64,000 bases of DNA from Akkermansia biwaensis (GCF_026072915.1 NZ_AP025943.1:1550001-1614000), one strand, 5' to 3'; numbered from the stretch's first letter, positions 45,005 to 54,417 are shown. Notes: generated from the letters alone by a model not told the origin. Translations and numbers: made by a program.

Positions 45005-45976
45005 TCATTCCCTGGGCAGGAAATAGCCGCGCTGCTTTTCGGAGACAGGCATGCCCATCCGTTCCATCACGGCCAGCATGTCTTCCCATACCTTGCGCTT
45101 TTCCCGCGGATTGTCGGACCTCAGCAGGTAGCTGGGGTGGTAGGTGACGCGCACGGGAATGCCGTTGAGGTCGTGGAACCTGCCGCGCATGGAACTGACG
45201 GAGCCCTGTTCCCCCAGCAGGCCGACTGCGGCGGTGCCTCCCAGGGCAATGATCATCTTCGGCTGGATGACCTGGATTTCATGCATGATGATGGGCAGGC
45301 AGGCTTCTATTTCCTCCGGCGTAGGGGCGCGGTTGTTGGTTCTCTGGTTCGGCAGGGCAGGACGGAATTTGACGATGTTGGAAATGTAAACCATGTCTCT
45401 GGAAAGCCCCATGGCTTTCAGAATCTGGTTGAGCTTTTCTCCGGCCCGGCCCACGAAGGGTTCCCGCTGTACTTCTTCATAGTATCCCGGCGCTTCGCCT
45501 ATCAGCATGAGCTGCGTATGGGGATTGCCCGTGGCGAAGACCATCGTGTCCCGCAGGGAGTTGAGGTCCCGTGCAGGTTTCCAGTTTTGTGCCAGATCCC
45601 TGAGGTATTGCAGCTTGTCTTCCATCGTTCCTTCCGGGAGCGTGATGGAGGAAGACGGTTTCCGCTCTTCCGGGAAAAGCTCCGGAGCTGTGCCCGGGGG
45701 CGGTGTTTTTACGGGTTCCGGTTCTGGTCGCGGAGACGGGGAAGACGGGGAAGACGGGGAAGACGGGGAAGACGGGGAAGACGGGGAAGACGGGGAAGAC
45801 GGGGAAGACGGGGAAGACGGGGAAGACGGGGAATGTGCGCGGCCTCCCTTTTTGGCGGTCAGGTACCACGTTCTCAGGACGTCCCGGGCCTCCTCCGTCA
45901 GGCTGGCGCGTGTGGTTCCCCTTTGGATCAGGGAATCGAGGTAATGGCGGAAAAGGCTGTTCGGCGTGGAGGTCAT
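45005..45976 (-). CDS. family-4-like uracil-DNA glycosylase lacking most Fe-S ligands
   Basis: A 323-residue protein. Residues 1-45 are helical. Residues 49-82 are a (Pro-Ser-Ser)n linker encoded by eleven 9-bp repeats. Residues ~115-310 form a UDG fold with motif A GEAPGYYEE (160-168), FVGRAGEKL, the helix EIEACLPIIMHEIQVIQPKMI and motif B HPSYLLR (280-286). Family-4 enzymes bind a [4Fe-4S] cluster with four cysteines. Here the N-terminal CxxC is absent (NWKPARDLNSLRD at that place), the KCRP cysteine is Phe204 (KFRP), and only Cys226 remains. The protein probably removes uracil from DNA without a cluster, or has another base specificity. Likely monocistronic. Confidence 0.85.
   Translation of the reverse strand: MTSTPNSLFRHYLDSLIQRGTTRASLTEEARDVLRTWYLTAKKGGRAHSPSSPSSPSSPSSPSSPSSPSSPSSPSSPSSPSPRPEPEPVKTPPPGTAPELFPEERKPSSSITLPEGTMEDKLQYLRDLAQNWKPARDLNSLRDTMVFATGNPHTQLMLIGEAPGYYEEVQREPFVGRAGEKLNQILKAMGLSRDMVYISNIVKFRPALPNQRTNNRAPTPEEIEACLPIIMHEIQVIQPKMIIALGGTAAVGLLGEQGSVSSMRGRFHDLNGIPVRVTYHPSYLLRSDNPREKRKVWEDMLAVMERMGMPVSEKQRGYFLPRE
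45735..45833 (+). repeat. tandem repeat, 11 copies of a 9-base unit
   Basis: Eleven uninterrupted copies of GACGGGGAA. On the minus strand, in the glycosylase frame, each unit encodes three residues of a Ser-Pro-Ser repeat. Because nine is a multiple of three, copy-number slippage would lengthen or shorten the linker without breaking the frame. Confidence 0.97.
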
Positions 45977-46185
45977 GGGAGGATAAGGCCAGATTAGTCC
46001 ACGGAAGGCCGTCTGTCACGACGATTTGCAGCCTCTCCTTTTCTCCCGGAATCCCGCCGCACCGGGAAATGACACGGTAAAGGATGGAATCCCCGGCGCA
46101 GAAGGGAGCAAATTGGGCTTTTCCGGCCCTTGTGCGGAGATTCCGCACCGGGACCGCCCGTCTCTCATTCCTGATTAGTTATCTT

Positions 46186-47322
46186 ATGTCCTTCTCTGAA
46201 GAATTAAGCGCCCTGACGGCCCATCCCTCTCCCCTCGTGCGCCGTTTCATGTCCCTGCTGGAACCTGTGGGCGACGCCCGGCTGGAGGCGATGGCGCAGG
46301 AGAGCCGGCGGCTGACCCGGTTGCATTTCGGCAGGACGATCCGGCTGTTCGCCCCCATCTACTTGTCCAACGAGTGCATCAATAATTGCAAGTATTGCGG
46401 CTTTTCCCGGGACAATCCCATCATCCGCACCACCCTGACGGTGGATGAAGTGGTTCAGGAGGCGCGCTACCTGCACGGCCTGGGGCTGCGCAGCATCCTG
46501 CTGGTGGCCGGGGAGCATCCCAAGTTCGTTTCGGACGGGTACATTCAGAAATGCCTGGACGCCCTGCATCCGTTCATCCCCTCCCTGGGGCTGGAAATCG
46601 GCCCCCTGCCGGATGACCGTTACGCGGAAATCGTGCATCACGGGGCGGAACAATTGGCCGTCTATCAGGAGACCTATGACCGGGAAGTTTACGAAACGCT
46701 GCATACGGCGGGGATGAAGAAGAATTTCAACTGGCGGCTGGACTGTCCGGAACGGGCGTACCAGGGCGGGTTCCGGCGCATCCAGATCGGCGCGCTGTTC
46801 GGGCTGGCCCCGTGGAGGCGGGAGGCGGTGGCCCTGGCCGCGCATCTGGATTATTTGCAGAAGCACTGCTGGAAAGCCGCCCTTTCCGTGGCTTTTCCGC
46901 GCATGCGGCCCTATGCCGGGAATTATGAATATGAGCCTGACCCGGAACTGATGCTGGATGACCGCCATTTTGTCCAGCTTATGACCGCCCTGCGCATCTG
47001 CTTCCCGAAGATAGGCATGTCCGTGAGCACCCGTGAGCCGGAGCCCATGAGAAACGCGCTGATGCATCTGGGCATGACCCATATGTCCGCCATTGCCCGG
47101 ACGGAACCGGGCGGTTATACGGGGGTGGGAACGGCCACGGCCCACCTGACGGTGCGGGGGAACGTGGTGGATTTGCCGGAGGAAAAGAAGGGGCAATGCA
47201 AGGCGACGGAGCAATTTGAGATTTCAGACCAGCGTTCTCCGGAACAGGTGGTCTGCGCCATCCGGGGAGCCGGACTGGAACCCGTCTGGAAGGATTGGGA
47301 TTCAGGGTTGGACGTGGTCTAA
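46186..47322 (+). CDS. thiH: 2-iminoacetate synthase
   Basis: A radical-SAM lyase that splits tyrosine to give dehydroglycine (2-iminoacetate) for the thiazole moiety of thiamin. The SAM cluster motif is C64-C68-C71 (CINNCKYC), followed by GFSRDNPIIR. Further ThiH signatures are YLHGLGLRSILLVAGEHP, VYQETYDREVYETLH and the C-terminal SVSTREPEPMRN. The start at 46186 (MSFSEEL) gives 378 residues and full alignment; an upstream in-frame start at 46084 would add a non-conserved basic tail. It is isolated from other thi genes here, and no TPP riboswitch is visible upstream. Confidence 0.93.
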   Translation: MSFSEELSALTAHPSPLVRRFMSLLEPVGDARLEAMAQESRRLTRLHFGRTIRLFAPIYLSNECINNCKYCGFSRDNPIIRTTLTVDEVVQEARYLHGLGLRSILLVAGEHPKFVSDGYIQKCLDALHPFIPSLGLEIGPLPDDRYAEIVHHGAEQLAVYQETYDREVYETLHTAGMKKNFNWRLDCPERAYQGGFRRIQIGALFGLAPWRREAVALAAHLDYLQKHCWKAALSVAFPRMRPYAGNYEYEPDPELMLDDRHFVQLMTALRICFPKIGMSVSTREPEPMRNALMHLGMTHMSAIARTEPGGYTGVGTATAHLTVRGNVVDLPEEKKGQCKATEQFEISDQRSPEQVVCAIRGAGLEPVWKDWDSGLDVV

Positions 47323-47432
47323 TTCCAGAATTTTCAAGGCAGTCTGCCGGGCGTTCCTGCCTTCCGGCAGGGGAGGAATGCTGTGCCCGAGACCGGATGA
47401 CAGCCTTGCCGTCCTGATGTTGTAATGTGGCA

Positions 47433-47461
47433 TTGACGGCTTGTTTTCTCCACCATATTTC
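47433..47461 (+). promoter_or_regulatory. candidate promoter of the LTA-synthase-like gene
   Basis: TTGACG (47433-47438), a 17-base spacer and TATTTC (47456-47461), eight bases before ATG 47470. A GGAGG sequence at 47463-47467 is too close to the ATG for normal Shine-Dalgarno spacing. Confidence 0.35.
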
Positions 47462-47469
47462 TGGAGGCC

Positions 47470-49356
47470 ATGATTCGTTATTATTGGGGCAGGTTTTGGC
47501 CGTTTCTCCTGTTTGCGTTCGGGATTGAAGTGGTGGAAAACCTGTTTACGGTGTTCTTTGAATACCGCAACATGGATTTTGGTTTTCTGCCTTTGCTGAA
47601 AACGGGGTATGTTTTTGTAACGGAGTTCCTGATCACGATGTGCTACTGGCTTCTGCCCTATGCCATTTATCTGTGGCTTCTGCCCCGCAGCAAGGCCGGG
47701 GGCAGGGCGGACCGCTGGATCACCCTGGCGTGGTTTTTCCTGTTTGCGCTGGCCAGCCTGTTTGAAGACGTGGCGGAAGCTTTTTTCTGGAACGAGTTTG
47801 AGGCCAGCTTCAACTTCATTGCGGTTGATTATCTGATTTACACCAAGGAAGTGATCGGGAACATTTACGAATCCTACCCCATTATTCCCATTCTGCTGGG
47901 CATTCTGGCCGTCTCCGTACTCGCGGCGTGGGGCATGCGCCGCTTCCTGATTCCCGGGAATGCTGAAGCTCCCCGCGGATGGAAGCGCGGCTGCGTGGTG
48001 GCCGCCCTGCTGCTGTGTGTTACAGGCGGTTATTGGCTGGTGGATATTAAGGACGCGGATGCCGTAGGCAACCGCTATAATTCGGAAATGGCCAAGGACG
48101 GCCTTTACAGCCTGTTCAGCGCTTTCATCAAGAATGAACTGGATTACCGGACCTATTACAAGACCCTGCCGGACCAGGATGCCGCGGCTTTTCTGGCCGG
48201 GGAGTTCACGGCGGACGATACTTCCGTACCGGATGCCGCCTCCGGAAGCGTGAAGAGGCAGGTGCGCCCCGCCGCGGAGGCCATCCGCCCCAATGTGGTG
48301 GTGGTCATTATGGAGAGCATGGGCGCGGAATTCCTGAATGAATGCCGGAAGGACGGGGAGGACATCACCCCATGCTTGAGCCGTCTGGGCCGGGAGGGAA
48401 TCTTTTTCCCGAACACGTATGCCACGGGCACCCGCTCCGTGCGGGGGCTGGAGGCGGTGAGCACCTCCATTCCGCCGCTGCCAGGCATGTCCATCGTGCG
48501 GCGGGAGGGCAATGAAAACCTCCGGACAATCGGTTCCATTTTCAAGGAAAAGGGATATGACCTCAAATGGATTTACGGGGGGTACGGCTATTTTGACAAC
48601 ATGAATTATTTCTTCGGCAACAACGGGTTCCAGGTAATGGACCGCAACTCCATGGATGATTCCGAGGTGACCCATTCCACCATCTGGGGCGTCTGTGATG
48701 AAGACTTGTTCCGCCGCGCCGTCCGTGAGGCGGATGAGTCCTGCGGACGCGGAGTGCCGTTCCTGCAGGTGGTATTCACGACGTCCAACCACCGGCCCTA
48801 TACGTATCCGGAGGGCCGCATTGACATTCCCTCCCACACCGGACGCCTGGGAGCCGTGAAATACGCGGATTATTCCGTGGGGGCCTTTGTGGAGGAAGCC
48901 AGAAGCAAGCCCTGGTTTGACAATACACTGTTCGTTTTTGTGGCCGACCACGGCGCCGGGAGCGCCGGAAAAAAATCGCTCAATCCGGAAACGCACCGCA
49001 TTTTCTCCATTTTTTACGCTCCGGCCCTGCTGAAGCCGGAACGGCGGGAGACGGCGATCAGCCAGATAGACGTGCTTCCCACGCTTCTGGGCCTATTGAA
49101 ATGGCCTTATGACGCCTCCTTCTATGGCAAGGATGCCTTGAAACCCTCGTACCGTTCCCGTTACTTCGTGAGCAATTACCAGTACATCGGCTACTTGCGG
49201 GGGGACGACATGGTGGTGCTCAAGCCCCAGCGCGGCGCGGAATTCTACCGGGACGGGAATGAAGTGGCCCCGGACGACCGCATGAAGGAGCTTGAAAAGG
49301 AAGCGATTTATTACTATCAGAACGCTTCCGACTGGCGAAAGCACCTGAAGGAATAA
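47470..49356 (+). CDS. LTA synthase / phosphoglycerol transferase family membrane enzyme
   Basis: A 628-residue protein with about five N-terminal transmembrane helices (within 1-185) and a periplasmic alkaline-phosphatase/sulfatase-fold domain (about 265-590). Catalytic landmarks are VVVVIMESMG (metal-binding Glu), the nucleophile region ATGTRSVRGLEA (Thr) and FVFVADHGAGSAG (Asp and His metal ligands). The family includes lipoteichoic acid synthases and, in Gram-negatives, OpgB-type phosphoglycerol transferases and relatives. In a Verrucomicrobium the likely role is adding phosphoglycerol or phosphoethanolamine-like groups to envelope glycans or lipids. Substrate is not deducible. Monocistronic. 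Confidence 0.88.
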   Translation: MIRYYWGRFWPFLLFAFGIEVVENLFTVFFEYRNMDFGFLPLLKTGYVFVTEFLITMCYWLLPYAIYLWLLPRSKAGGRADRWITLAWFFLFALASLFEDVAEAFFWNEFEASFNFIAVDYLIYTKEVIGNIYESYPIIPILLGILAVSVLAAWGMRRFLIPGNAEAPRGWKRGCVVAALLLCVTGGYWLVDIKDADAVGNRYNSEMAKDGLYSLFSAFIKNELDYRTYYKTLPDQDAAAFLAGEFTADDTSVPDAASGSVKRQVRPAAEAIRPNVVVVIMESMGAEFLNECRKDGEDITPCLSRLGREGIFFPNTYATGTRSVRGLEAVSTSIPPLPGMSIVRREGNENLRTIGSIFKEKGYDLKWIYGGYGYFDNMNYFFGNNGFQVMDRNSMDDSEVTHSTIWGVCDEDLFRRAVREADESCGRGVPFLQVVFTTSNHRPYTYPEGRIDIPSHTGRLGAVKYADYSVGAFVEEARSKPWFDNTLFVFVADHGAGSAGKKSLNPETHRIFSIFYAPALLKPERRETAISQIDVLPTLLGLLKWPYDASFYGKDALKPSYRSRYFVSNYQYIGYLRGDDMVVLKPQRGAEFYRDGNEVAPDDRMKELEKEAIYYYQNASDWRKHLKE

Positions 49357-49577
49357 TCACTGGTTCCCCTGATGTGCGCCAGGATGAATGCACGGTTTTC
49401 CGGAGACGGAAGATTCCGGGAGCCGTCCTGCGCCGCCGGGTGCATGCGCCTGCCTGGTGAAGGCCTGGGTCGGGTGTTCGGCCTCTGGCGGGGAGAATGA
49501 ATGCCCGTAGAAGGAATCTTTTTCTTTGATTCAGCTTGCTGTCCGCCCATACGGAGGGCGCAGGAACCAGGATTTAA

Positions 49578-50735
49578 TCAGGATTTGTCCGTGTCCTTGT
49601 AGTCCTGGAGGGCGTCCCGCAGGAACTTGAAGTGCTTCTGTATCTGCTGGCCGTTGGCAAGCACGAACATGAGGGAAATGCGGAATTCGTTGTCTTTCAG
49701 TCCATCCAGTTCCTTTCTGTCGATCTTCATGGAGAACTTTCCGCTCTTTTTCCCGAGGCGTTCGGAGAAGGAGACGGCATCGTAATCCTGGTTGACGGCG
49801 TAGGGAGGGTCCTGGACGTAAACGTTCAGGGCCTTGACGGTCTGCGGGCTCTTGTAGTTTCCGGAAATCAGGATCTGGTCCCCCTTGAAGGAGATGGAAA
49901 TGTTCTTGGCTTCCACTTCCGGTTTGCCTTGGTAGTATTGCTGGCCGGGTGTGACGGAAAACACCTCGCAGGCGTCCAGCAGGGCGCAGCTGGCGGGGGT
50001 CAGGAACGTGGGGCTGGTGCCGAACGTGTAGTTGCCCGCTCCCATCAGGGCGGTGCCGTACTTCTTGCCGTCGGACGTGGTCTGGTGGTTGTGGGGCAGG
50101 TTGAGGCCGTGGCCCAGTTCATGAGCCAGGCCGCCGTACCATTTGGTCAGCAGCCTCCCTTCCTTGGTCGGCTGTCCCAGGTGCTTGATGTCGAAGGCCG
50201 GGTAGTCCAGGGCGAAGCAATAGCGGCCCATGCCGTAAAAGGGAACGCCTCCGGGATTGTCCGGGCCGTTCTTGTCGTCGTTCCATGTGGGCATGATGAT
50301 CAGGGTGTGCTGGCTTTTCTTTTTGTCCGGATTGGCCTTGAAAAACTTTTCAATTTCCTGGGCCGCTTTCCATCCGCCGCCGTTTTCGTAGGGGTAATGG
50401 CTGGCCGGATTCTCGGCCTTGTATTCAATGATGTTGACGCGGCCGGGCGACTTGATGTCCATCCCGAAGGCCCTGGCTCCGTAGCCGTGCCTCTGCATCT
50501 CCTTTCCGTAAAACTGCTGGAGGTAAAGCATCAGTTCGCTGATGCGGCGTTCGTAATCCGGCACGGGGGCCGTATCGCTGCCCAGGAAATAAACGATGTT
50601 GAGCTGGTGCTCCGTTTTTTTCAGCGGAATGCGGTTTTTCAAAATATCCGGGACTGGAACTTTGCCATCGGCCAGTCCGGAAGAAGCTCCGAGAAAGAGA
50701 AGGGAGAGAAGAATGGAGGCAAACCGTTTCAACAT
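49578..50735 (-). CDS. secreted zinc metalloprotease (metzincin-like)
   Basis: A 385-residue exported protein with a signal peptide (residues 1-22, ending SSGLA). The zinc site reads HELGHGLNLPHNH near residue 208, i.e. HExxHxxNxxH, where the third His completes a metzincin-type set but the usual Gly is Asn. A Met-turn-like TALMGAG follows about 20 residues later. The N-terminal part has VYFLGSDTAPVPDYERRI and LMLYLQQFYG; the C-terminal ~100 residues form a beta-rich domain (ILISGNYKSPQTVKALNVYV). It could act on mucin or other glycoproteins. I do not match it to a named MEROPS family. Single gene. Confidence 0.82.
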   Translation of the reverse strand: MLKRFASILLSLLFLGASSGLADGKVPVPDILKNRIPLKKTEHQLNIVYFLGSDTAPVPDYERRISELMLYLQQFYGKEMQRHGYGARAFGMDIKSPGRVNIIEYKAENPASHYPYENGGGWKAAQEIEKFFKANPDKKKSQHTLIIMPTWNDDKNGPDNPGGVPFYGMGRYCFALDYPAFDIKHLGQPTKEGRLLTKWYGGLAHELGHGLNLPHNHQTTSDGKKYGTALMGAGNYTFGTSPTFLTPASCALLDACEVFSVTPGQQYYQGKPEVEAKNISISFKGDQILISGNYKSPQTVKALNVYVQDPPYAVNQDYDAVSFSERLGKKSGKFSMKIDRKELDGLKDNEFRISLMFVLANGQQIQKHFKFLRDALQDYKDTDKS

Positions 50736-50937
50736 GATGGTAACGGTATGAAGCCTCCGGGGAAAGGCAAGGAAATTCCCTGCCCTCTTTTTTGCAGGAA
50801 AGGCGCGTACGGAAAGGGACTAAAGACTGGATATTTCTCCCTCGGAACAGTTCTGGTCTTTTTTTTGACGCATCATGAAGAAAGCTGAAAGATAGAGATT
50901 GCAGGAAGGGTACTTTTATGACAGTCTAATTAAAGCA

Positions 50938-53334
50938 ATGCATCTTCAATCCCTTCTTTTCTCCGCTTTGTCCGTAAGTGCGGTATCGCTAGGCTGGAGC
51001 GCCTTGGACAAACCTTCCGCCTCCAACCTGATCTGGGACGACAAGCCTGCCGTGGTCGTCTATCCTCAGGCGGACAAGAACCCCGACGGCAGCTTTGGCA
51101 AGTACAAGAAGCCCTCAGCCGTATGGGAAGCGGAAGGCTATCCCATCGGCAACGGCCGCGTGGGCGCGATGATTTTCAGCGCCCCCAACCGTGAACGTTT
51201 TGCCCTCAACGAGATCAGCCTCTGGTCCGGCGGCCCCAATCCGGGGGGCGGCTACGGCTACGGTCCAGATGCAGGAACCAACCAGTTCGGCAACTACATG
51301 CCTTTCGGCGACCTGTTCGTGGACTTCAAGAAAGGGGACCAGCCCGCCTCCGTGTCCGTGGAGGACTTCACCCGCGCCCTGGATCTGCGCGACGGCATCT
51401 ACAAGGTGAATTACAAATCCGACGGCGTGACCTATGACCGTGAGGCTTTCGCCAGCACTCCCGCCAATGTTCTGGTGATCAACTACCGCGCCAGCAAGCC
51501 CGGCAGTTTCAATGCGGACTTTTCCGTGAATTGCCAGGTGGATGCGGACATCTCCGCCAAAGGCCCCATACTCACGTGGAAGGGAACCCTGAAGAACGGC
51601 ATGAATTTTGAAGGCCGTGTTCTGATACGCACGAAGGGCGGCACCGTTTCCGCCTCCGGGGACAGGATTTCCGTAAAAGACGCGGATTCCTGCACGGTCG
51701 TCATCGCCATGGAAACGGACTATCTGATGGATTACAAGAAAGACTGGAAGGGGGAAGCACCCTCCAGGAAGCTGGACCGTTACGCGGCTAAATCCGCCTC
51801 CACGGATTATGCCGCGCTGAAACAGGCGCATATCGCCCAGTACAAGTCCATGTTCGACCGCGTGAAAGTGGACTTCGGCAAGACTGAGCCGGAGGTGGCC
51901 AAACTTCCCATTCCGGAACGCCTGAAAGCCTACAAGAATAAGCCGTCCGATCCCGACCTGGAGGAAACCATGTTCCAGTTCGGCCGTTATCTGCTGCTTT
52001 CCAGCTCCCGGCCCGGAACCCTTCCCGCCAACCTCCAGGGTCTTTGGAACGAGTATGTGAAGCCGCCGTGGGCCTGCGACTATCACAACAACATCAATGT
52101 CCAGATGGCCTACTGGGGCGCGGAACCCGCCAACCTTTCTGAATGCCACCAGGCGCTGGTTGATTACGTGGAAGCCATGGCTCCCGGCTGCCGGGACGCC
52201 TCCCAGGCCAATAAAAAGTTCAATACCAAGGACGGAAAGCCGGTGCGCGGCTGGACGGTGCGCACCTCCCAGAACATCTTCGGCGGCAACGGATGGGCCT
52301 GGAACATTCCGGGCAATGCCTGGTATGCCCTGCACATATGGGAACATTATGCCTTCACCGGGGACAGGAAGTATCTGGAAAAACAGGCCTATCCCCTGAT
52401 GAAGGAGATCTGCCATTTCTGGGAAGACCATTTGAAGGAATTGGGCGCGAAAGGCGAAGGCTTCCTGTCCGGCGGCAAGCCCCTGAATGAAGAGCAGCAG
52501 AAGGAACTGGCCGATATCAAGGCCGGCACCCTGGTGGCTCCGGATGGATGGTCTCCCGAACACGGCCCCCGTGAAGACGGCGTGATGCACGACCAGCAGC
52601 TGATTGCGGAGCTTTTCACCAACACGATCAAGGCCGCCCGCATTCTGGGCAAGGACGCCTCCTGGGCCAAGAGCCTGGAAGGCAAGCTGAAGAGGCTGGC
52701 CGGCAACAAGATCGGCAAGGAAGGCAACCTTCAGGAATGGATGATCGACCGCATTCCCAAGACGGACCACCGGCATACGTCCCACCTCTTTGCCGTTTTC
52801 CCCGGCAACCAGATTACCAAGCTCAAGACGCCCAAGCTGGCGGAGGCCGCCCGCCTTTCCCTGGAATGGCGCGGCACGACCGGCGACAGCCGCCGTTCCT
52901 GGACGTGGCCCTGGCGCACGGCCCTCTGGGCGCGCTTCGGGGACGGAAACAAGGCTCATGAAATGTTTGAGGGCCTGCTCAAGTACAATACTCTTCCGAA
53001 CATGCTGACGACGCACCCGCCCATGCAGATGGACGGCAACTTCGGCATCGTGGGCGGCGTGTGTGAAATCCTGCTGCAATCCCACGCAGGCGGCATTGAA
53101 ATCATGCCTTCCCCTGTGGATGCGTGGCCGTCCGGTTCCGTGAAGGGGTTGAAGGCCCGCGGCAACATTACCGTGGATTTCTCCTGGAAAAACGGCAAGG
53201 TGGGCAACGTGAAGCTTTATTCCGAGCAGCCCAGGGTGGTGCCCGTGCGCGTCAACGGAAGCGTAACCCGCGTGAAGACCCTGCCGCTGCAACCCAAGGC
53301 GGCGGTAGTGCCCGCCGCAGACAGGAAGGGCTAA
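50938..53334 (+). CDS. GH95 family alpha-L-fucosidase
   Basis: An exported 798-residue enzyme, probably cleaving alpha-1,2-linked fucose from mucin O-glycans or milk oligosaccharides by inversion. Signal peptide MHLQSLLFSALSVSAVSLGW. The N-terminal beta domain begins WEAEGYPIGNGRVGAMIF and FALNEISLWSGGPNPGG. The (alpha/alpha)6 barrel carries the family elements HNNINVQMAYW (the two catalytic-site Asn residues), WSPEHGPREDGVMHDQQL (the acid Glu region) and DHRHTSHLFAVFPG, with QMDGNFGIVGG near the end. The start at 50938 is chosen for the signal peptide. TCTAAT at 50925 may be the -10 box. It suits the mucin niche. Confidence 0.92.
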   Translation: MHLQSLLFSALSVSAVSLGWSALDKPSASNLIWDDKPAVVVYPQADKNPDGSFGKYKKPSAVWEAEGYPIGNGRVGAMIFSAPNRERFALNEISLWSGGPNPGGGYGYGPDAGTNQFGNYMPFGDLFVDFKKGDQPASVSVEDFTRALDLRDGIYKVNYKSDGVTYDREAFASTPANVLVINYRASKPGSFNADFSVNCQVDADISAKGPILTWKGTLKNGMNFEGRVLIRTKGGTVSASGDRISVKDADSCTVVIAMETDYLMDYKKDWKGEAPSRKLDRYAAKSASTDYAALKQAHIAQYKSMFDRVKVDFGKTEPEVAKLPIPERLKAYKNKPSDPDLEETMFQFGRYLLLSSSRPGTLPANLQGLWNEYVKPPWACDYHNNINVQMAYWGAEPANLSECHQALVDYVEAMAPGCRDASQANKKFNTKDGKPVRGWTVRTSQNIFGGNGWAWNIPGNAWYALHIWEHYAFTGDRKYLEKQAYPLMKEICHFWEDHLKELGAKGEGFLSGGKPLNEEQQKELADIKAGTLVAPDGWSPEHGPREDGVMHDQQLIAELFTNTIKAARILGKDASWAKSLEGKLKRLAGNKIGKEGNLQEWMIDRIPKTDHRHTSHLFAVFPGNQITKLKTPKLAEAARLSLEWRGTTGDSRRSWTWPWRTALWARFGDGNKAHEMFEGLLKYNTLPNMLTTHPPMQMDGNFGIVGGVCEILLQSHAGGIEIMPSPVDAWPSGSVKGLKARGNITVDFSWKNGKVGNVKLYSEQPRVVPVRVNGSVTRVKTLPLQPKAAVVPAADRKG

Positions 53335-53685
53335 AAGCTGGGATTTCAGCAAAGGCGGAAGCGGCGCGTGGAGAATTGACGGCGCGGTGTGCCGGGGATT
53401 TCCCTGTCCGGTTTCCGGTTTTCATCATTACCCTGCGGGTTGGCCCGCAGGGTATTTCTTTCCGGGTCATTCATTAAGGGCATCAAGAAGACGCGGCCTC
53501 AAACCGGGATGATGGGAAGCGCTCCATCCGGAAGCAGGAGGATGGATGGATTCTGCGGTGCGGCCGGATCAGGGACGGGTCAATTTTCCGCACCTGCGGA
53601 TAGGGGCAATGGGCGCGCCTTCAGGATTTTTTCCCCGGGATTCGCTGGGGACTCATCCTGCCGGTTTGCGGCAGAGCACGGAAAC
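53335..53685. other. 351-bp intergenic region
   Basis: Holds the terminator of the GH95 gene (53429-53454). The remaining ~230 bases to the stop codon of the amidase gene are GC-rich with no start-to-stop frame having family sequence; I see nothing further. Confidence 0.6.
53429..53454 (+). terminator. GH95 gene terminator
   Basis: TACCCTGCGGG, loop TTGG, CCCGCAGGGTA: an 11-bp perfect stem followed by TTTCTTTCC. It lies 95 bases after the fucosidase stop codon. Confidence 0.75.
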
Positions 53686-54417
53686 TCAACTGATGCAACG
53701 GTGGTAGTAGTCCACGCGGGAGATGAACCAGGACCATTTGAAGCCGGGCTTGCCGTTGTCCAGCAGCAGATGGGGGCAGCGCTTGCCCGTCCAGTAGTAG
53801 TGCGGCACCACGTTGCGCAGCGGGATGTTCTGGGAGTACATCGTGTAGGCGGCCAGCTTGGCGGCGCGGTCGAAGGTTTTGACGATGCTTTGTCCGCGCT
53901 TTTCACACATTTCAATGCCGATGGAGTACATGTCTCCGGGGCCGCCGCGGTCCGCATGGCGGCCGGTTTCGTTCAAAGGGAGGTGCTGCATGGTCACGTA
54001 CGGGTCCACCGTGTAGTGCCAGTTGCACCGCAGGGCTCCGTTGTTCAGGGCGCGGGCGTGCTGCATGGCGTCTGCGGACGGGTTTTCCGTGTTGTGCATG
54101 GTGATGAAGCGGGGCTTCATGCGGGAGGAACGCCGGCGCAGGGGGGAGGTTTTGGGCATGAGCATCGGCTGCACGTTGCATTCCGCCAGGAGCTGGCGCG
54201 GGGAACGCTTCACCAGCGGAACGCTGGAGGGGGTGAAGGAGATCATGGGCGCCGGGCCGGCCTTGCCGGAGGTTTCCGCGCAGCTTGTCAGGGCGAGCAG
54301 GGCGGCGGCTTCCAGCAGGAATGTCCTGCGGTCCATGCCCTGGACTTTTTCCAGCATGGGCTGGAGCTGGCCGGAAACACGGGAAAGATACGTGGCGATG
54401 GTGGAAAGGTTGTTCAT
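53686..54417 (-). CDS. N-acetylmuramoyl-L-alanine amidase (amidase_2/PGRP fold), lipoprotein
   Basis: A zinc amidase that cuts the lactyl-Ala bond of peptidoglycan. The amidase_2 core shows the ligand His in RFITMHNTENPS, NWHYTVDPYVTMQHLPL, a DRGGPGDMYSIGIEMC segment and the closing VVPHYYWTGKRCPH with the second His and Cys-Pro-His. Residues 28-45 (MDRRTFLLEAAALLALTSC) form a twin-arginine lipoprotein signal with lipobox LTSC. This means the true start may be ATG 54336, but AAGG lies just before ATG 54417, so that longer start is given. The product should be anchored in the periplasm and used in wall turnover. Confidence 0.85.
   Translation of the reverse strand: MNNLSTIATYLSRVSGQLQPMLEKVQGMDRRTFLLEAAALLALTSCAETSGKAGPAPMISFTPSSVPLVKRSPRQLLAECNVQPMLMPKTSPLRRRSSRMKPRFITMHNTENPSADAMQHARALNNGALRCNWHYTVDPYVTMQHLPLNETGRHADRGGPGDMYSIGIEMCEKRGQSIVKTFDRAAKLAAYTMYSQNIPLRNVVPHYYWTGKRCPHLLLDNGKPGFKWSWFISRVDYYHRCIS

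Noticed and set aside
45735-45833. CRISPR array
   Set aside because: The repeats are directly contiguous 9-mers without spacers, inside a coding gene.
51115-53352. 745-codon open frame on the minus strand
   Set aside because: Opposite the GH95 gene, whose family motifs are unmistakable.
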